DNA from: Mycothermus thermophilus
Taxonomy: Eukaryota; Ascomycota; Sordariomycetes; Sordariales; Chaetomiaceae
DNA: 64,000 bases
Assembly (NCBI GenBank): GCA_011316235.1
Contig: QQBE01000023.1
Span: 186,001-250,000 of the forward strand
Reading direction: 5' to 3'
The position numbers and the translations under genes were made by a program. Shown here piece after piece: positions 23,201 to 34,700 of this stretch; the first letter of the stretch is position 1; every line of letters starts with the position of its first letter. Under the pieces are notes generated by a model that searched no databases, had not been told where the DNA came from, and worked only from the letters and a program-made list of their open reading frames with translations.

Positions 23201-24394
23201 GAACACACCTGCCAGGCAGGGACGACCGTACTCGTTGTTGAAGCGCGCGCTGCCGATCGGCGCCTCAAGCATGATGTCGAGACTGCTGGCGAAGTGGCCA
23301 GGGCGGCCGATGTCCAGCTCCCAGGGAGCCTTGTGATCGGGGATCAACAGGTCAGAAACCCAGAAACCACACAGACCAGCCTTGGGCATGGAGCCACGGC
23401 CAACGGCGCCTTCGTCGCGGATTTCACCGCCGGATCCGGTGGCAGCGCCGGGGAACGGCGCGATGGCGGTCGGATGGTTGTGAGTTTCGACCTTAGCCAG
23501 AACGTGCAGACGCTCCTTGTTAAGCTTCCAGGAGCCGGTGGTATAGTCGGGAAGCCAGAGGTACGCGCCGCTCTCGCCCTCCATAACGGCGGCGTTGTCG
23601 CTGTAAGCAGACACGGTGTAGTCGGGGGTGACCTTGTGGGTGTTCCGGATCATCTCGAACAGGGACTTGCCTTTGGCCATGCCATCGATGGTCCAGTTCG
23701 CGTTGAACTGCTTATGGCGGCAGTGTTCCGAGTTCACCTGCGCGAACATGAACAGCTCGATGTCGTGGGGCGGGCGACCCAGGCGCCTGAACTGCTCGAC
23801 CAGGTATTCCACCTCGGAAGGGTCGAGAGCAAGGCCGCGCGCCTTGTTGTACTCGTCGAGAACGTCCTTGGGGTCGCGGCCAGGCGCGAAGATGTCAACA
23901 ACCTCGAGGGGAGCCGGCTGACCCTCAGCAAACATTGCGCTGAGCTCAGGGGCTTCGGGGGTGAAGAATTCCGTCATGCGATCGTGCAGGATGTCGCGGA
24001 ACGGGACGGTCTTGTCGTTGTAGGGCTGCTCGAAGTCGATGATGACGACGCGACCACGCTCGATGCGGCGGATCTGATGGCCAAAGCCGCACACCTCGGC
24101 GATGCTCGTGGCCTTGGTGCTCCATGGCGAGTTGTAGCGCGGCGTCACATACCACTTGCGCGTGAAGCCGATGTGGGTGAGAGGCTCGACGCTGGAGGGG
24201 TCGGCAGGCAGGGGGAGAAGCTGGGCCAGCTTCTGCTTTGCAGCCTCCTCGTCGCCCTCGATATGGGCGTAGTAGGCCCAGAAACCGCTCAGGACCGCGA
24301 CCTTGATGGGCGCGATCTTGTTGATCTGGTCCTTCAGCTTCTGGGCCTCGGCGGCCGTGAAGCACGACTCGCCGGTGAGAGTGATGTATGCCAT
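20257..24394 (-). CDS. ade6: Phosphoribosylformylglycinamidine (FGAM) synthase, 1359 aa
   Basis: Fourth step of de novo purine synthesis: converts FGAR, ATP and glutamine to FGAM in the cytosol. Exon 1 is 24394-22660 and exon 2 is 22601-20257, with a 57-nt intron. The 1359 residues match the large single-chain eukaryotic and gamma-proteobacterial enzymes (yeast Ade6 is about the same length). Visible in order: an N-terminal FGAR-AT domain, a linker, two AIRS/PurM-like halves (for example the GGKLGGSSAS-equivalent region and GDVGAGG-like IHDVGAGGLSNALPE), and a C-terminal class I glutaminase. The glutaminase triad is visible as C1192 (GVCNGCQM), H1320 and E1322 (PHPER). The 5' leader holds a long poly-T run with one ambiguous base (N at 24579). 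The gene is divergent from mL40. Large antisense open frames across it are artefacts of GC bias. Confidence 0.97.
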
Positions 24395-25369
24395 GGTGAC
24401 GGAGTGCGGGCAACACCGAAACCACAGGCAATTGGAGTGATTCTGGTGCTGGCTGGATGGACTGGCAAGAGCCGAGCTCACGGGCCTAGCTTGCTGCGAG
24501 TCATCGAGCAAGGAGCAGGCGGAGGAAGAGGTTGAGCGAAGGCGGGGGCGGGGTTCTCTTTTTTTTTTTTTTTTTAAANCAAAGAGGTTTGAAATTTTAC
24601 AGCGGGGACACGGGAGGCAATCGGCGCATAGCAACGGCCCGGATATCGGCCCCGCTACCACATCAACATGACGGGAACCTCGACAGCTTGGAGAAGGACG
24701 GGCAGTATTTGCAAATCCAGAATCTAGGTAGTCGTGTCAGGTCAAGGACTCAGTAAACAGGGAGAGTCATCATCAAGGGCCACGGAGGAGCTTCACAATG
24801 CGTGGAAACAGCATCAGATTGCCGGGCTAAAATGGTCAAACTGTTACCAGAAACAAACAAAACAACCAGGAACGAGAATCATGAAGTTGCCGGTTTGGGG
24901 GGGAAATCGAGGGGAAGGGAAGCCGCAGCAGACGCAGCAGATGGATGGAATGTGGGGTCAAAAAGCCGCAACACCCCTGCTCCTGCTGCTCTGTCCCGCA
25001 CTCCTGGAGCCAATCGCTGAGGCGCCGGGCCCGATCGGCACACGGACCTGTGTCTTGGCCGACTTTTCAATTTTTGGCACTGCATCGGCCGCAACCACCG
25101 CCCGGCCAAACCAAGCAGATAGCGGAGGAGGAGGACGACGACGACGACAACGACAACGGCTACCTCCCGCGACGCCAATTCGCCCTCTGACGAGTTTAAG
25201 CTTTATCTACACTACCTAAACAACCCCCCTGGGGACGGTCCGGCAGCGAAAGCCAAGAGTGCAGAGAGATCCTGTCGCTGCACAACACACACCACAACCC
25301 CGCCGACTGCGAAACTCGACAGATATCCCAAGCCGAACACTTACTTCTCGGCACCCTCACGCCGCCGCC
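24395..25369. other. Divergent promoter region between ade6 and mL40; contains an ambiguous base
   Basis: Shared upstream region of the purine gene (minus) and the mitoribosomal protein gene (plus). It contains a run of about 17 T residues ending in AAA and an undetermined base at 24579, probably a sequencing homopolymer problem. A GAC/GAG trinucleotide tract is present at about 25124-25158. No gene is supported. Confidence 0.6.
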
Positions 25370-26074
25370 ATGTCGTCCCTCTTACCCTCCTTCCGAGGCA
25401 TCGCCTCACGCCTCCTGCTGTCCCGGCCGATCGCCGCCGCCCCTGCTTCGTCCTTCCTCACCACCCTCCCAACAAGACCACCATCTTCAACAACAACCAC
25501 CACCACCACCACCATCACAACACCATGCCTCCCCACCCGCCGCTCCCTCTCCACAACCCGCTCCCTCCTCGCCCCGCCGGGCGCCAAAAACCAAAAAGGT
25601 AGCGGCGGCAAGGCCAACAAGCAGCAGCAAAAGAAGGGCAAGCGCGGCAAAAAGGGCGCCAAGGCCGAGCGCGACCCCAAGATCGTCAACATGCTCAAGC
25701 ACATGGCCATTCTCTCCCCGAAGCGCATCCCGCCGCCCCTGCGCATGGGCCGCAACCGCTACCTGCGGCACTGGACCATCCACCGCGCCTGGCTGCTCTT
25801 CCGCCGCCAGCAGCGCCAGGAGCGCGAGACCAACCTGTACCGCCAGTGGCAGAGCATCCAGCGGGCGATGGAGGAGCTGCGGGTCACGGCCGGACCGGGC
25901 ACGAGGGAGGAAGGGTATCTGTACCGCGCCGCGCTGGATAAGACGGGAGTATACACCTTGGATAGCATTCCCATCGAGTATACCCGGCCGCAGACGGAGA
26001 CGCCGGCGAGGGTGGCGTGGAATCATGATTGGAAGGCGGCCGAGGCTGCTGCTGCCCAGGGGAAGACTTTGTGA
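25370..26074 (+). CDS. Mitochondrial large-subunit ribosomal protein mL40 (MRPL28 family), 234 aa
   Basis: Structural protein of the mitochondrial 54S ribosomal subunit. The N-terminus is a mitochondrial targeting sequence rich in Arg, Ser and Leu with no acids over the first 70 residues, and includes a Thr-rich run encoded by ACC codons. A Lys/Gly-rich basic linker follows. The conserved block has KRIPPPLRMGRNRYLRHWTI and HRAWLLFRRQQ, then a C-terminal part ending WNHDWKAAEAAA. These are the features I associate with the fungal MRP-L28/mL40 family; the assignment is from motif memory. The ATG at 25370 sits in a GCCGCCGCC context, and the open frame extends upstream without a better start. 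Single exon. Confidence 0.8.
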   Translation: MSSLLPSFRGIASRLLLSRPIAAAPASSFLTTLPTRPPSSTTTTTTTTITTPCLPTRRSLSTTRSLLAPPGAKNQKGSGGKANKQQQKKGKRGKKGAKAERDPKIVNMLKHMAILSPKRIPPPLRMGRNRYLRHWTIHRAWLLFRRQQRQERETNLYRQWQSIQRAMEELRVTAGPGTREEGYLYRAALDKTGVYTLDSIPIEYTRPQTETPARVAWNHDWKAAEAAAAQGKTL

Positions 26075-27297
26075 GCTGGGTGCTGGGGTTTAGACAAAAA
26101 AGCAGTCAAGCTGCTTGGGATGGCGGGAGCAGAGACGGGACCGACGAGAAATGAGGAGCTTGACGGGATGGATGTCGGAGGCGTTTGGAGATCTCGGGTG
26201 TCTGCGGATCATCGGTGGTGGGATAGACAACCCTATTGTACATTTAGGATGTGGAATGTCTGTAACATATCCAATACACGTTTGATGAAGGGGAAAACCA
26301 CGAGTACACAAGCGACGTTTGTTTTGCCCTGTTCCGCTCCCTAACTCCCGAAGATCACTACTCACTGCCTTCGCTACACCATTAAATCAACACCTCCACC
26401 ATCCATCGCTGTCTCCATGACAGCCTGGCCACAATCCTGGAAGGTTTATCGAAACATTCTTCGCGTTTGCTCAACCTCCATGCACCCCATGCACCCCATG
26501 CACCTCCCAACCCTGCAATGCGTCCTGTTCTCCCAAGCAGTCAAACCACTGGCCTTCCTCTCCTAAATTTGACAGCCGAAACCGTTCTCAAAGTCCCAAA
26601 CACGAACATGAAAAACGACAGCTGATATCGAAACAGGAAAACGCCAGACAAACTAAAAGAACCGAACCGAAAATAAAACGCAACAGCAAAAGGTCTATAT
26701 GGTATTAATACAACGAATGGATCTCGCGTCTCTTGCTGAGAGATATCCGCGCCCTGCTACCCTGTCATCCTATCAAACATGAGCGCCATCAAACGAGGTA
26801 GGTGGATAGAGATGAATTAAAACGAAACAGAAATCGACAGGTCGGGCTTTTCCTTTCCCTTCCTTCCTCACCGCACCCTCCATCAACGGTTCGGCGTGTG
26901 TGGGTGTGTCATGGCGGACATGCATGCGTGTCCATGTCTGTGTCTGACGATGATTGTTCGTGTTGAGTGTGGTGGTGGTGGTGGCTGTCCTCGGTTTTGT
27001 CGTTGTTCGTGGAAGCCGCTTTCCGAACAGGCCCGGGTCGATGCGGCAGGAGGAGTTCTCCTTTCGTCAACCCCAGCCTTGCCCGGTGCAGCGTCATCGT
27101 ATCAACGAGAGGCTTTGTTGAGAGGGATATTCCGTCTTCCTGCGTCGAATCCCAATGAATCCCAAATCAGGGATAATAGTCGAACGTGTCGCAACCTTGG
27201 AACCGGTGCCAATAAAACAGGTCCGAGACGGACTCACATGAACGAGCCGTCAACAAATAACAGAACATTCTTGCAGGGGACCGGGTCGTCCATCCGT
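26075..27297. other. Convergent 3' region between mL40 and rho2; no gene seen
   Basis: Low-complexity, mostly AC- and T-rich sequence. It contains three tandem copies of the 10-mer CATGCACCCC (about 26479-26504) and an A-rich block at about 26600-26700 that may be the rho2 3' untranslated region. Open frames near 26896-27303 have no recognisable protein features. Confidence 0.55.
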
Positions 27298-28595
27298 TCA
27301 TAGTATGACGCAACACCCGGCACCCTCGGTCTTCTCAAACATGAGCAGCGAGGCGCGCGTGGCGGCCTCGAAGACGTCGTCGACGCCTTCGCCGCTCAGG
27401 CTCGAGCACTCGAGGTACTTGCGCGCGCCGATCTCCTTGGCCGCGTGCTCGCCGTCGGCCGGGCTGACGAAGCGCTGCGACTTTCGCCGCATCTCCTCGA
27501 TGGCGACCGGGTCGTCGCGCAGGTCCTTTTTGAGCCCCACCAGGATGATGGGCACGTCCGGGCATCGTTCTTGGGCTTCTACTACCCACTGTTTTTTGGG
27601 GACACCAAGAGACGGGTTGGTAAGGGCACATGGTCAGCCACGGTAGCTCAGGCAGCTATGGTCAGAGAGCTGGGATGGGAAGGTTGATGCGGGCTTGGGC
27701 TCAGGTAGGCAGGTGAGTGCGTGGAGGGATGGGTTTGGTGTGGTGAGTGTGGTTACAGGTGGTTGCACGAGACCGCCGAGGCGCCCAAGACACACAACAT
27801 CTTTGCGACACCTCTGGGCAGCAGGGGAAGGAAGCTGACTGGATGGGTTACGGGGCACAAGAGAGTGGCGATGCCTGGCTCAGGTAGGTGTGGAAGTAAG
27901 GAGGTGTGAATAGGTAAGCGGTCTTACCTTGTGCTTGACATTGTCCAGGGAATCCGGGGTATCGACCGAGAAGCCTATTAGGATGACGTGCGCTTTCGCA
28001 TATGCTAGCGGCCGTAGCCGCTCATAATCCTCCTGTCCGGCCGTATCCCATAGTGCCAGTTGGACGGACTTGCCGTCGACTCGACAGTCGGTAACGTAGT
28101 TCTCGAAAACGGTGGGTATCTGAGGCATCGAAAAGGTCAGACATCAAGTCAGGGCATCGATATGCGGGGCGCGGTCTGGGTGGAACAATCTGGCACGGGC
28201 GAGTGGCGTGAACGGAGGAGCCGGTACTGAAGCACTCACATAAGTCTAAGACGTCACCCATGTTAGCATCGACTAACATCCAGACGTTGCGCAGTCGGCG
28301 CCTTCACCGCCGTGTGCATGGAACTTACAGTTGGGAAGTAGCCCAGAGTAAATACACTTAGCAAGCTTGTCTTGCCGCAGGCGCCGTCGCCGATGATAAC
28401 CAGCTTCCTGAACAGCCCGACATGTCAGCGATGCTATAATATCGGGGGTTTTCCGGCGGTGGTGAGCAGTTGTGGTGGTGTTTCCGCGTGGGGACATCGA
28501 CCGAGGCTCGGAATAAGTGTCGTGTATATTTCCCGTCTCTCTGCAGACCGAACAGACAACCATACTGACCTGCGGATGACACGATCGTCTGCCAT
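27298..28595 (-). CDS. rho2: Rho2-type small GTPase, 5 exons including a 6-nt microexon, 197 aa
   Basis: Membrane-anchored molecular switch of the Rho family. In fission yeast Rho2 controls cell-wall glucan synthesis and the cell-integrity MAP kinase pathway. Exons: 28595-28570, 28407-28329, 28245-28240 (6 nt), 28119-27928 and 27588-27298. Visible: the P-loop GDGACGKTS, the switch I effector region PTVFENY, switch II DTAGQEDYERLRPL, a KKDL-type base-binding motif (LVGLKKDLRDDP), ECSS for the G5 loop, and a C-terminal CCVIL box with an extra cysteine for possible palmitoylation plus prenylation. DPVAIEEMRR and GARKYLECSS point to Rho2 rather than Rho1, Rho3 or Cdc42. The 6-nt exon (ACT TAT) restores the two residues between FPT and IPTVFENY that all Rho proteins have. 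The last intron is long (339 nt). Divergent from nst1. Confidence 0.93.
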
Positions 28596-31500
28596 GGTTG
28601 GCAAATTCGAGAGGCGCGCGCCCGGGTCGCCGTAATCCTGCTCCTATGTCGATCGCAGCGGGGAATTGGTTTTGGGAGGAAGGCAAGAGGTTGTCGCAAC
28701 GCAGGAGGGGGGGAAAGAGGAGAAAATATGTTGGCTGATGGTCGCCTGTTGGGTGGTGTCGACCGGGACTGGATGGACGGGAGCTTCTGTGTATGTACAG
28801 TACAAGAAGGGGATGGATGTCGGACGGGAGCGCTGTACAGAGTGCGCCGCTGCGGTGCACTGTGGAGTGAGTGGATGCTGTGCTGCAACCTGACAGTGGC
28901 GCCCCCCCAGAAAACAGGACTTTGTCAGGTCCTCAGTACTGGACCTTACGGAGTGCTCCGTACACCGCGGCAGAAAGACAAGGCAGCACGGGGCAGAAGA
29001 AGCGCTGACGAGAACCTGAAGGATCTCGGACGGCGGGGGGCCGAAGTTATAGCGGCTGGGTACCCCATTATGTAAGTGCTCCTCCGTACTCCATACATAC
29101 CTGATGTCCATAATTCCAGCTCCTGACCTACCTTATTTGAGCTGCGGCACCATGTCCCATCTTCAGAGCGCTTGGCAAATTCCAGGTTTCAAGATGACAT
29201 GCCGTCACTCTTTTTTGACATCGACTCTTTGCCTTGATCACCATGCATTTGACCTCACTTTCTGGTTCCAGCAGACGTGCGTTCCAGCTCTCATCATGAG
29301 TATTTTTCCTCTATTTTTTTTTCTCCGCACGCCTCTTGTCCGGACTTGTGGTGTTGCATGCCTCCTATCTTGGGCGCCACGCCAGGCGCGGCATCAACCT
29401 TGAAGATTTGGTCGTCTCAACTCCCCACCTGTGACGGCGACCCCTGGCTTACTGATGACGGGAAGTTGGGGCATGCACTGTCCTCCGTATCTGTGAGATC
29501 ACGGCAGCACAAACAATAGTTAGAAAAAAAATCACAGGAATTCTTGGAAACACGACGTGTGCGTTCTTCGATGCTGCATCCAAGCTGGATCCTCCCAAGA
29601 GCGTCGACTGTCCGCATTCATTAATAGAAGCATCATGCCTTCTGCTGGGATTTTGATCAGCGGTCCCGGTCGTATTGGGCAGTGGGTCAACGGCGGGACG
29701 AGGTGCTCAGCCGTCCTGAGGCGCCTGCTACAGGGATGTTGATAGGCTGACGCCGGGCTGAAGCTCGGGGAAGCTGAGGCTGTGCACCTAATTCCCGTCC
29801 CGGGCCCCTGGGCTGAAGACAACATCAGGACGCTCAACAGAACACGCTTCTTGTTCGCGTCGAGCTTTGCGTCCGTTGCTGGGAGCGGTCTTTGTCTGCA
29901 CTCAAAGCACGGAGCAGATACTCGGTGCCCCCCAAGGTTCTCAGATTTCTCGTGTCGAGTCCAGATAAGTATCCGGTTTTGGAGGTCAAAGATACCTGTG
30001 GGCATATTTTGCCCAGCAGAATCAACATCAGCGATTAGATCCGGCGAGACTGCAGTTGGCCGAGCTGAAAATGAGTCGAGAATCATAATGATGAACACGG
30101 CGAATACGGGGTGTTCAGCCCTATACAACGGCATGAGAGGATCTGACGAGCACCACGAGACAAGACGGGCGTGGGGATTTCAGGTTCCTGTCTCAGATGT
30201 TCCGCGGCACCTGGCGGCCGCACGGGATCGGATGCGGCACTGGCCGCGACCTCACCGATGTAAATTCGGTGCAGGTCTGGGGGGGCCGGTGTGAATATGG
30301 AAGACAGGCACGGAGAGGGATGGCGTCGGTCCGGAACCTAAGGAAGGGCGTTACGTCGGTCCGGGCACCATACCCGGAGCCGTCACTGGTTTCAGTTGAT
30401 GCTGGGTGAGGTGTGTGCTGCGTGCCAGAACAGGAACAGTGTCGCGCGCACTCCAGACTCTGGTGCCAAGAAGGATAAAGAATGGTGGGAATGCGTGATG
30501 CAGAGGACTTAGTATTCCGTTCCTGACGTATGGGCATACGTCATGTACCCAATGCATCAAATTCTAGTACTTAAATTAGTTTAGTCAAGCCATGAGACCT
30601 TTTCTTGTTGGAAGCAATTCGAAAATGAAAGGTCAAGATGGGGTAACTCAGCCCAGGGTTTGAGTTTTCAGGGTTGGATGTGGTCGGCAAGGCCAGGGCA
30701 CGAGGCTGCAAATCACGTGCAGGCGTCTGCCGCCAGCCAGCCAACCAGAGCCAGGACCCACCGGCTGCTGCAGCCAAACGGCGGCAGGCTTGGCGTTTCT
30801 CTGGGGCGGCACGCTGCGAAGTGAGGGCGGCAGGCTCAGCGGGCAGCGGGAAAGCAGGAAGGAGGGGACCACAGCACAAACCCAGACCAATCCCATCGAA
30901 CCCACCTCACTCAACCCGAACGCTACTCCAGCGGGAGATGCACACCTTGGAAACGAACCACATCATTGACGACGGGCCACACCTCTGCTAACCTCCACTG
31001 CTCCCCGATCCTCACACCTGCAACCACCGACGAGCTCCGCATCCGCCACCTACCACCGTCCACCACTGCTCACCACCCCTCTAGGTAGCTCGTCAACCAT
31101 CTCGCCTGTACTCGAGCCCGGCCGTCATCCCAAGTCCCGCGCCCACTCCCTCCAACGCCGAATCTTCCCTTTCTTGCCCTTGGCCCTTGGCCTAGCTTTG
31201 CCTTTGTGTGAGTTTGCGCGAACCCCTCCTCTTGTTGATTAACCCTCATCCCTCGTCCCGCAAACCCTGCCCTGCCCTTTCAACATGCTGCGTTTGACCT
31301 CCGACCTCGCCCTTGGAAACCCCAATAATCGCCTCCGTCTGAACGCCATGCCTGCTCTCAACATGCACCCGAAATCCAAAAAAAAAACCACGCGAAACTA
31401 CCACGGTCCGATCTTGCCTCGAGCCCCGCGACCTCGACATTGTTCTGCAACACCCCTCCCACGTCCTACCAGTCGTTGTGCCACCAGACCCTTGAATTCT

Positions 31501-31746
31501 TCGTCCTTCCTTCTGCATCTTACTGCCCGTATCCTTCCTTTGCTCTTCCCCGCATTCTCACGACTGTCTCTCGATCCCTTGCCCTTTTTTTTTTTCGAAC
31601 CGCCAATTTCGACCCGGCATCTGCTTACTCTCTTCCATTCTCTAGTCTTCGCACAGCTCCCTAGCTGAGCTGTGTCGGCCTGCCGCCTGCGCAATTCATG
31701 ACCTGACCGTGCGCTGTCACCTTTGAGCTGCACCGCACGAGCTACG
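28596..31746. other. Large divergent intergenic region between rho2 and nst1; no gene supported
   Basis: 3.15 kb. Two overlapping open frames at 29532-30134 (minus, 200 codons) and 29782-30294 (plus, 170 codons) have no domain, no signal peptide and no codon pattern distinguishing them from chance. The part from about 30.9 to 31.7 kb is strongly pyrimidine-rich and is probably the nst1 promoter and leader, with an A8 run near 31378 and a T10 run near 31587. Confidence 0.55.
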
Positions 31747-34700
31747 ATGAAGGGAAACCGACCGAACCCCCCAGCATCGGGCGCCGCCGCGCCGCTCTCA
31801 CCGACGTCGAAGACGACCGCAAAGTACACAAATAAAGACGGTTCCAAGTCCACCGCGGCCCCAAAGGCGAACGTCGCTCCCGTCGAGCCCGCCCAACCGT
31901 CCCCCACAACCGCGCCGTCCTCGACCGCGAATGCGACGCCAGCAGCCTCGTCGACAGGTGCCGACCCGCCGCCGCAACCAGTGAACCGGAAGAAACAGAA
32001 GCGCCGCGCCAAAGCCGCCGCAAAGGCTGCTGCTGCTGAACAACAAGCACAGCAGAGCGCGACCACGAACGGCGTCTCGAGTCCGCCTCAGACACACGAC
32101 CAACAACCCGCCGGTCAGGAGCCGGAGGAGGAAGGGCAGGGAGATGCGCCTGCCCAACCCGAACCCCAGGATCAGCCTTCCGAGCAGCAGCAGCAGCAGC
32201 AGCAACAGCACAATTCAGCTTCTGCTGCGACAGGTAAATCCAAAAAGTCTAAGAAGAAGAAGAAGAAGCAAAAAGATGGACAGGGCGCCGGTGGGGATGG
32301 CTCGCGGAATCAGTCTAACCGTTCGGGTATGTCGCGGGAGAAGATCTGGAACACGGACTCGCAGGAGGAGCGGGAGCGCATCAAGGAGTTCTGGCTCGGA
32401 TTAAGCGAGGCGGAGCGCAAGTCGTTGGTCAAGGTCGAGAAGGACGCAGTTCTCAAGAAAATGAAAGAGCAGCAGAAGCACACGTGTAGTTGCACCGTCT
32501 GCGGGAGGAAGCGAACCGCCATCGAGGAAGAGCTCGAGGGCCTCTACGACGCCTACTATGAGGAGCTAGAGCAATACGCGAACCACCCCAACCAAGGGGA
32601 AGGTCCGCCGATGCTGCGTCCGCGACGGTCCTTCGGCTCGACTGGTGGCATGCAGCCCCGCGGCCTCCATTCTCGCTTCTCCAACCACCAGCCGTCTCGC
32701 GGTCGCATCTTGGACGATGCAGGAGATGACGGGGACGGGGTTGGTGGGGAAGAGGACGAGGAAGGTGAGGAGGATGGGGACGACATTTACAGCGCTGGAG
32801 AACTCGAGGACGACATTTACAGCGAGGACGAACACGAGCCTTCAGAAGAACTGCACCGATCCGATTACGCCGCCGAATTCTTCAACTTTGGGAATAGCCT
32901 GACCGTGCAGGGTACGAACCGAGTTCCCATCCTTCCACTATTCTTACAGAATGATCCCGCGTTCGGGACAGTCCAGGATGCTTATATGTCCTCGTATCTA
33001 GGCGGAATCCTGACGGTGGCCGACGACCTGCTGAAGAACGACGGCAAAAGGTTCATCGAGATGATGGAGCAGCTCGCCGAGAGGCGCATGGCCCGGGAAG
33101 AAGACGCCCGGAGCCAGTTCGCCCGTGGATACGACCACGCTAATGGCGACCGATATCACAGCCACCCGCCACCTCCCGACGACGAGGAGTACGATGAGGA
33201 GGAGGAGGACTACGTGGATGAAGAGGACGAGGAGGACTATGACAGCCAGGACGAAGAGGTATACGATGATGATGGAAGTTGGCTCGGACCGGGATCACCC
33301 GACGCTGACTGGACGCAGGACACCATGACCGACGAGCAGCGGATGGAGGAAGGCAGGAGGATGTTCCAAATCTTCGCCGCGCGCATGTTCGAGCAGCGAG
33401 TCCTTACCGCATACCGAGAAAAGGTTGCCAAGGAGCGCCAGGCCAAGCTGCTGGAAGAAATCGAGGCCGAAAACCAGCAAGACGCCCAGCGCAAGGCGAA
33501 AAAGGCCAAGGAGGCCCAAAAGCGCAAGGACAGGGCTGCCAGGAAGAAGGAGGCGCTCGCAGAGGAGAAGGCCCGCAAGGAAGCCGAAAAGGCTGCTGAA
33601 GAGGCCGCGCGCAAGGCAGAAGAAGAGCGCAAGGCAGAAGAGGCGCGCCAGAGGGCCGAAGAGAAGCGCAAGAAGAAGGAAGCCCAACGCAAGGCGGAAG
33701 AGGAGGAGCGTCAGCGCAAGGAAGCCGAGCGCCTTCGCAAGATCCAAGAACGGGAAGAGGCGGAGCGCAAAGCTCGCGAGGCTAAGGAGCGTGAGAAGAA
33801 GGCTCGCGAGCAGAGGGAGAAGGAAGCTCGTGAGCGAAAAGAGCGCGAAGCCCGTGAGAAGAAGGAACAACAGGAGCGCGAGAAACGAGAACAACAAGAA
33901 CGCGAGCGCCGTGAGAAGGAGGCCAAGGCGAAGGCAGAGCGCGAAGCGAAGGAGGCGAAGGCTGTGAACCAGGCCAAGGAGACCAAGGCTGCTGCTGCTG
34001 CTCCAAAGGATAAGAAGCAGGAGGACAAGGCTCCGAAAGCCGTGCCACCACCCGCCCCGGTTCCAGTGCCGACGCCAGTCCCGAAGAGAGCCGCCCCCCA
34101 ACAGCCTACAACGCCTGCCGTTCCGGTGCCGCCCGTTGCCCCGGTTCCTGCTCTTCCGCAGCAGATCCCCAAGAATCTTGCCTCACCACAAATACCAGTT
34201 GCCACACCGGCTCTTCCGAAAGCACCTACTCCCATTCGACCTCGCCAGGTATCACAGAACGAAGGTTCAACGGTACCATCGGCGGCGGCGTCAAACGCTG
34301 GGTCTCGAGGAAGCCAGAATCCGTCACCCCATCCCGTCACTCCAGTTCACGCGAGCCCTGGCCCGATAGCTCCGCCGAGCAAATCCGGCGCAGCATCCGC
34401 AAGCGGCACAGGCGGTCCCGGCTTGCAACCTACTGACACTCTCTCCTACTCAGCATCTCCGACGACATTCCCAGCCAAGCCCATTCCTCCTCCAACCGGG
34501 GCCTTCGGCCTTCCCCCGCCAGGCCCGACTCCGCCCTTTCCTCCCGGCCTGCATTCTGTCCCGCCAGGGTTTGGGGCCCCTCTCCACCGTGAGCCGGGCT
34601 TCCCGCCGATGGGAGGCGGTTTCCGAACCCCACATAGCATGTCGATTCCGCCAGGGTTTGGGCCGCCTGGTGTTGGCAGAGGTTTCCCGCTACAGCCCCC

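Noticed and set aside
22859..24535. 558-codon plus-strand open frame antisense to the ade6 N-terminal half
   Set aside because: Same artefact; the minus strand carries clear FGAM synthase motifs.
33295..34340. Leu/Phe-rich and Ser/Ala-rich minus-strand frames across nst1
   Set aside because: They are the complement of the Lys/Glu-rich repeat helix codons; apparent membrane helices are artefacts.
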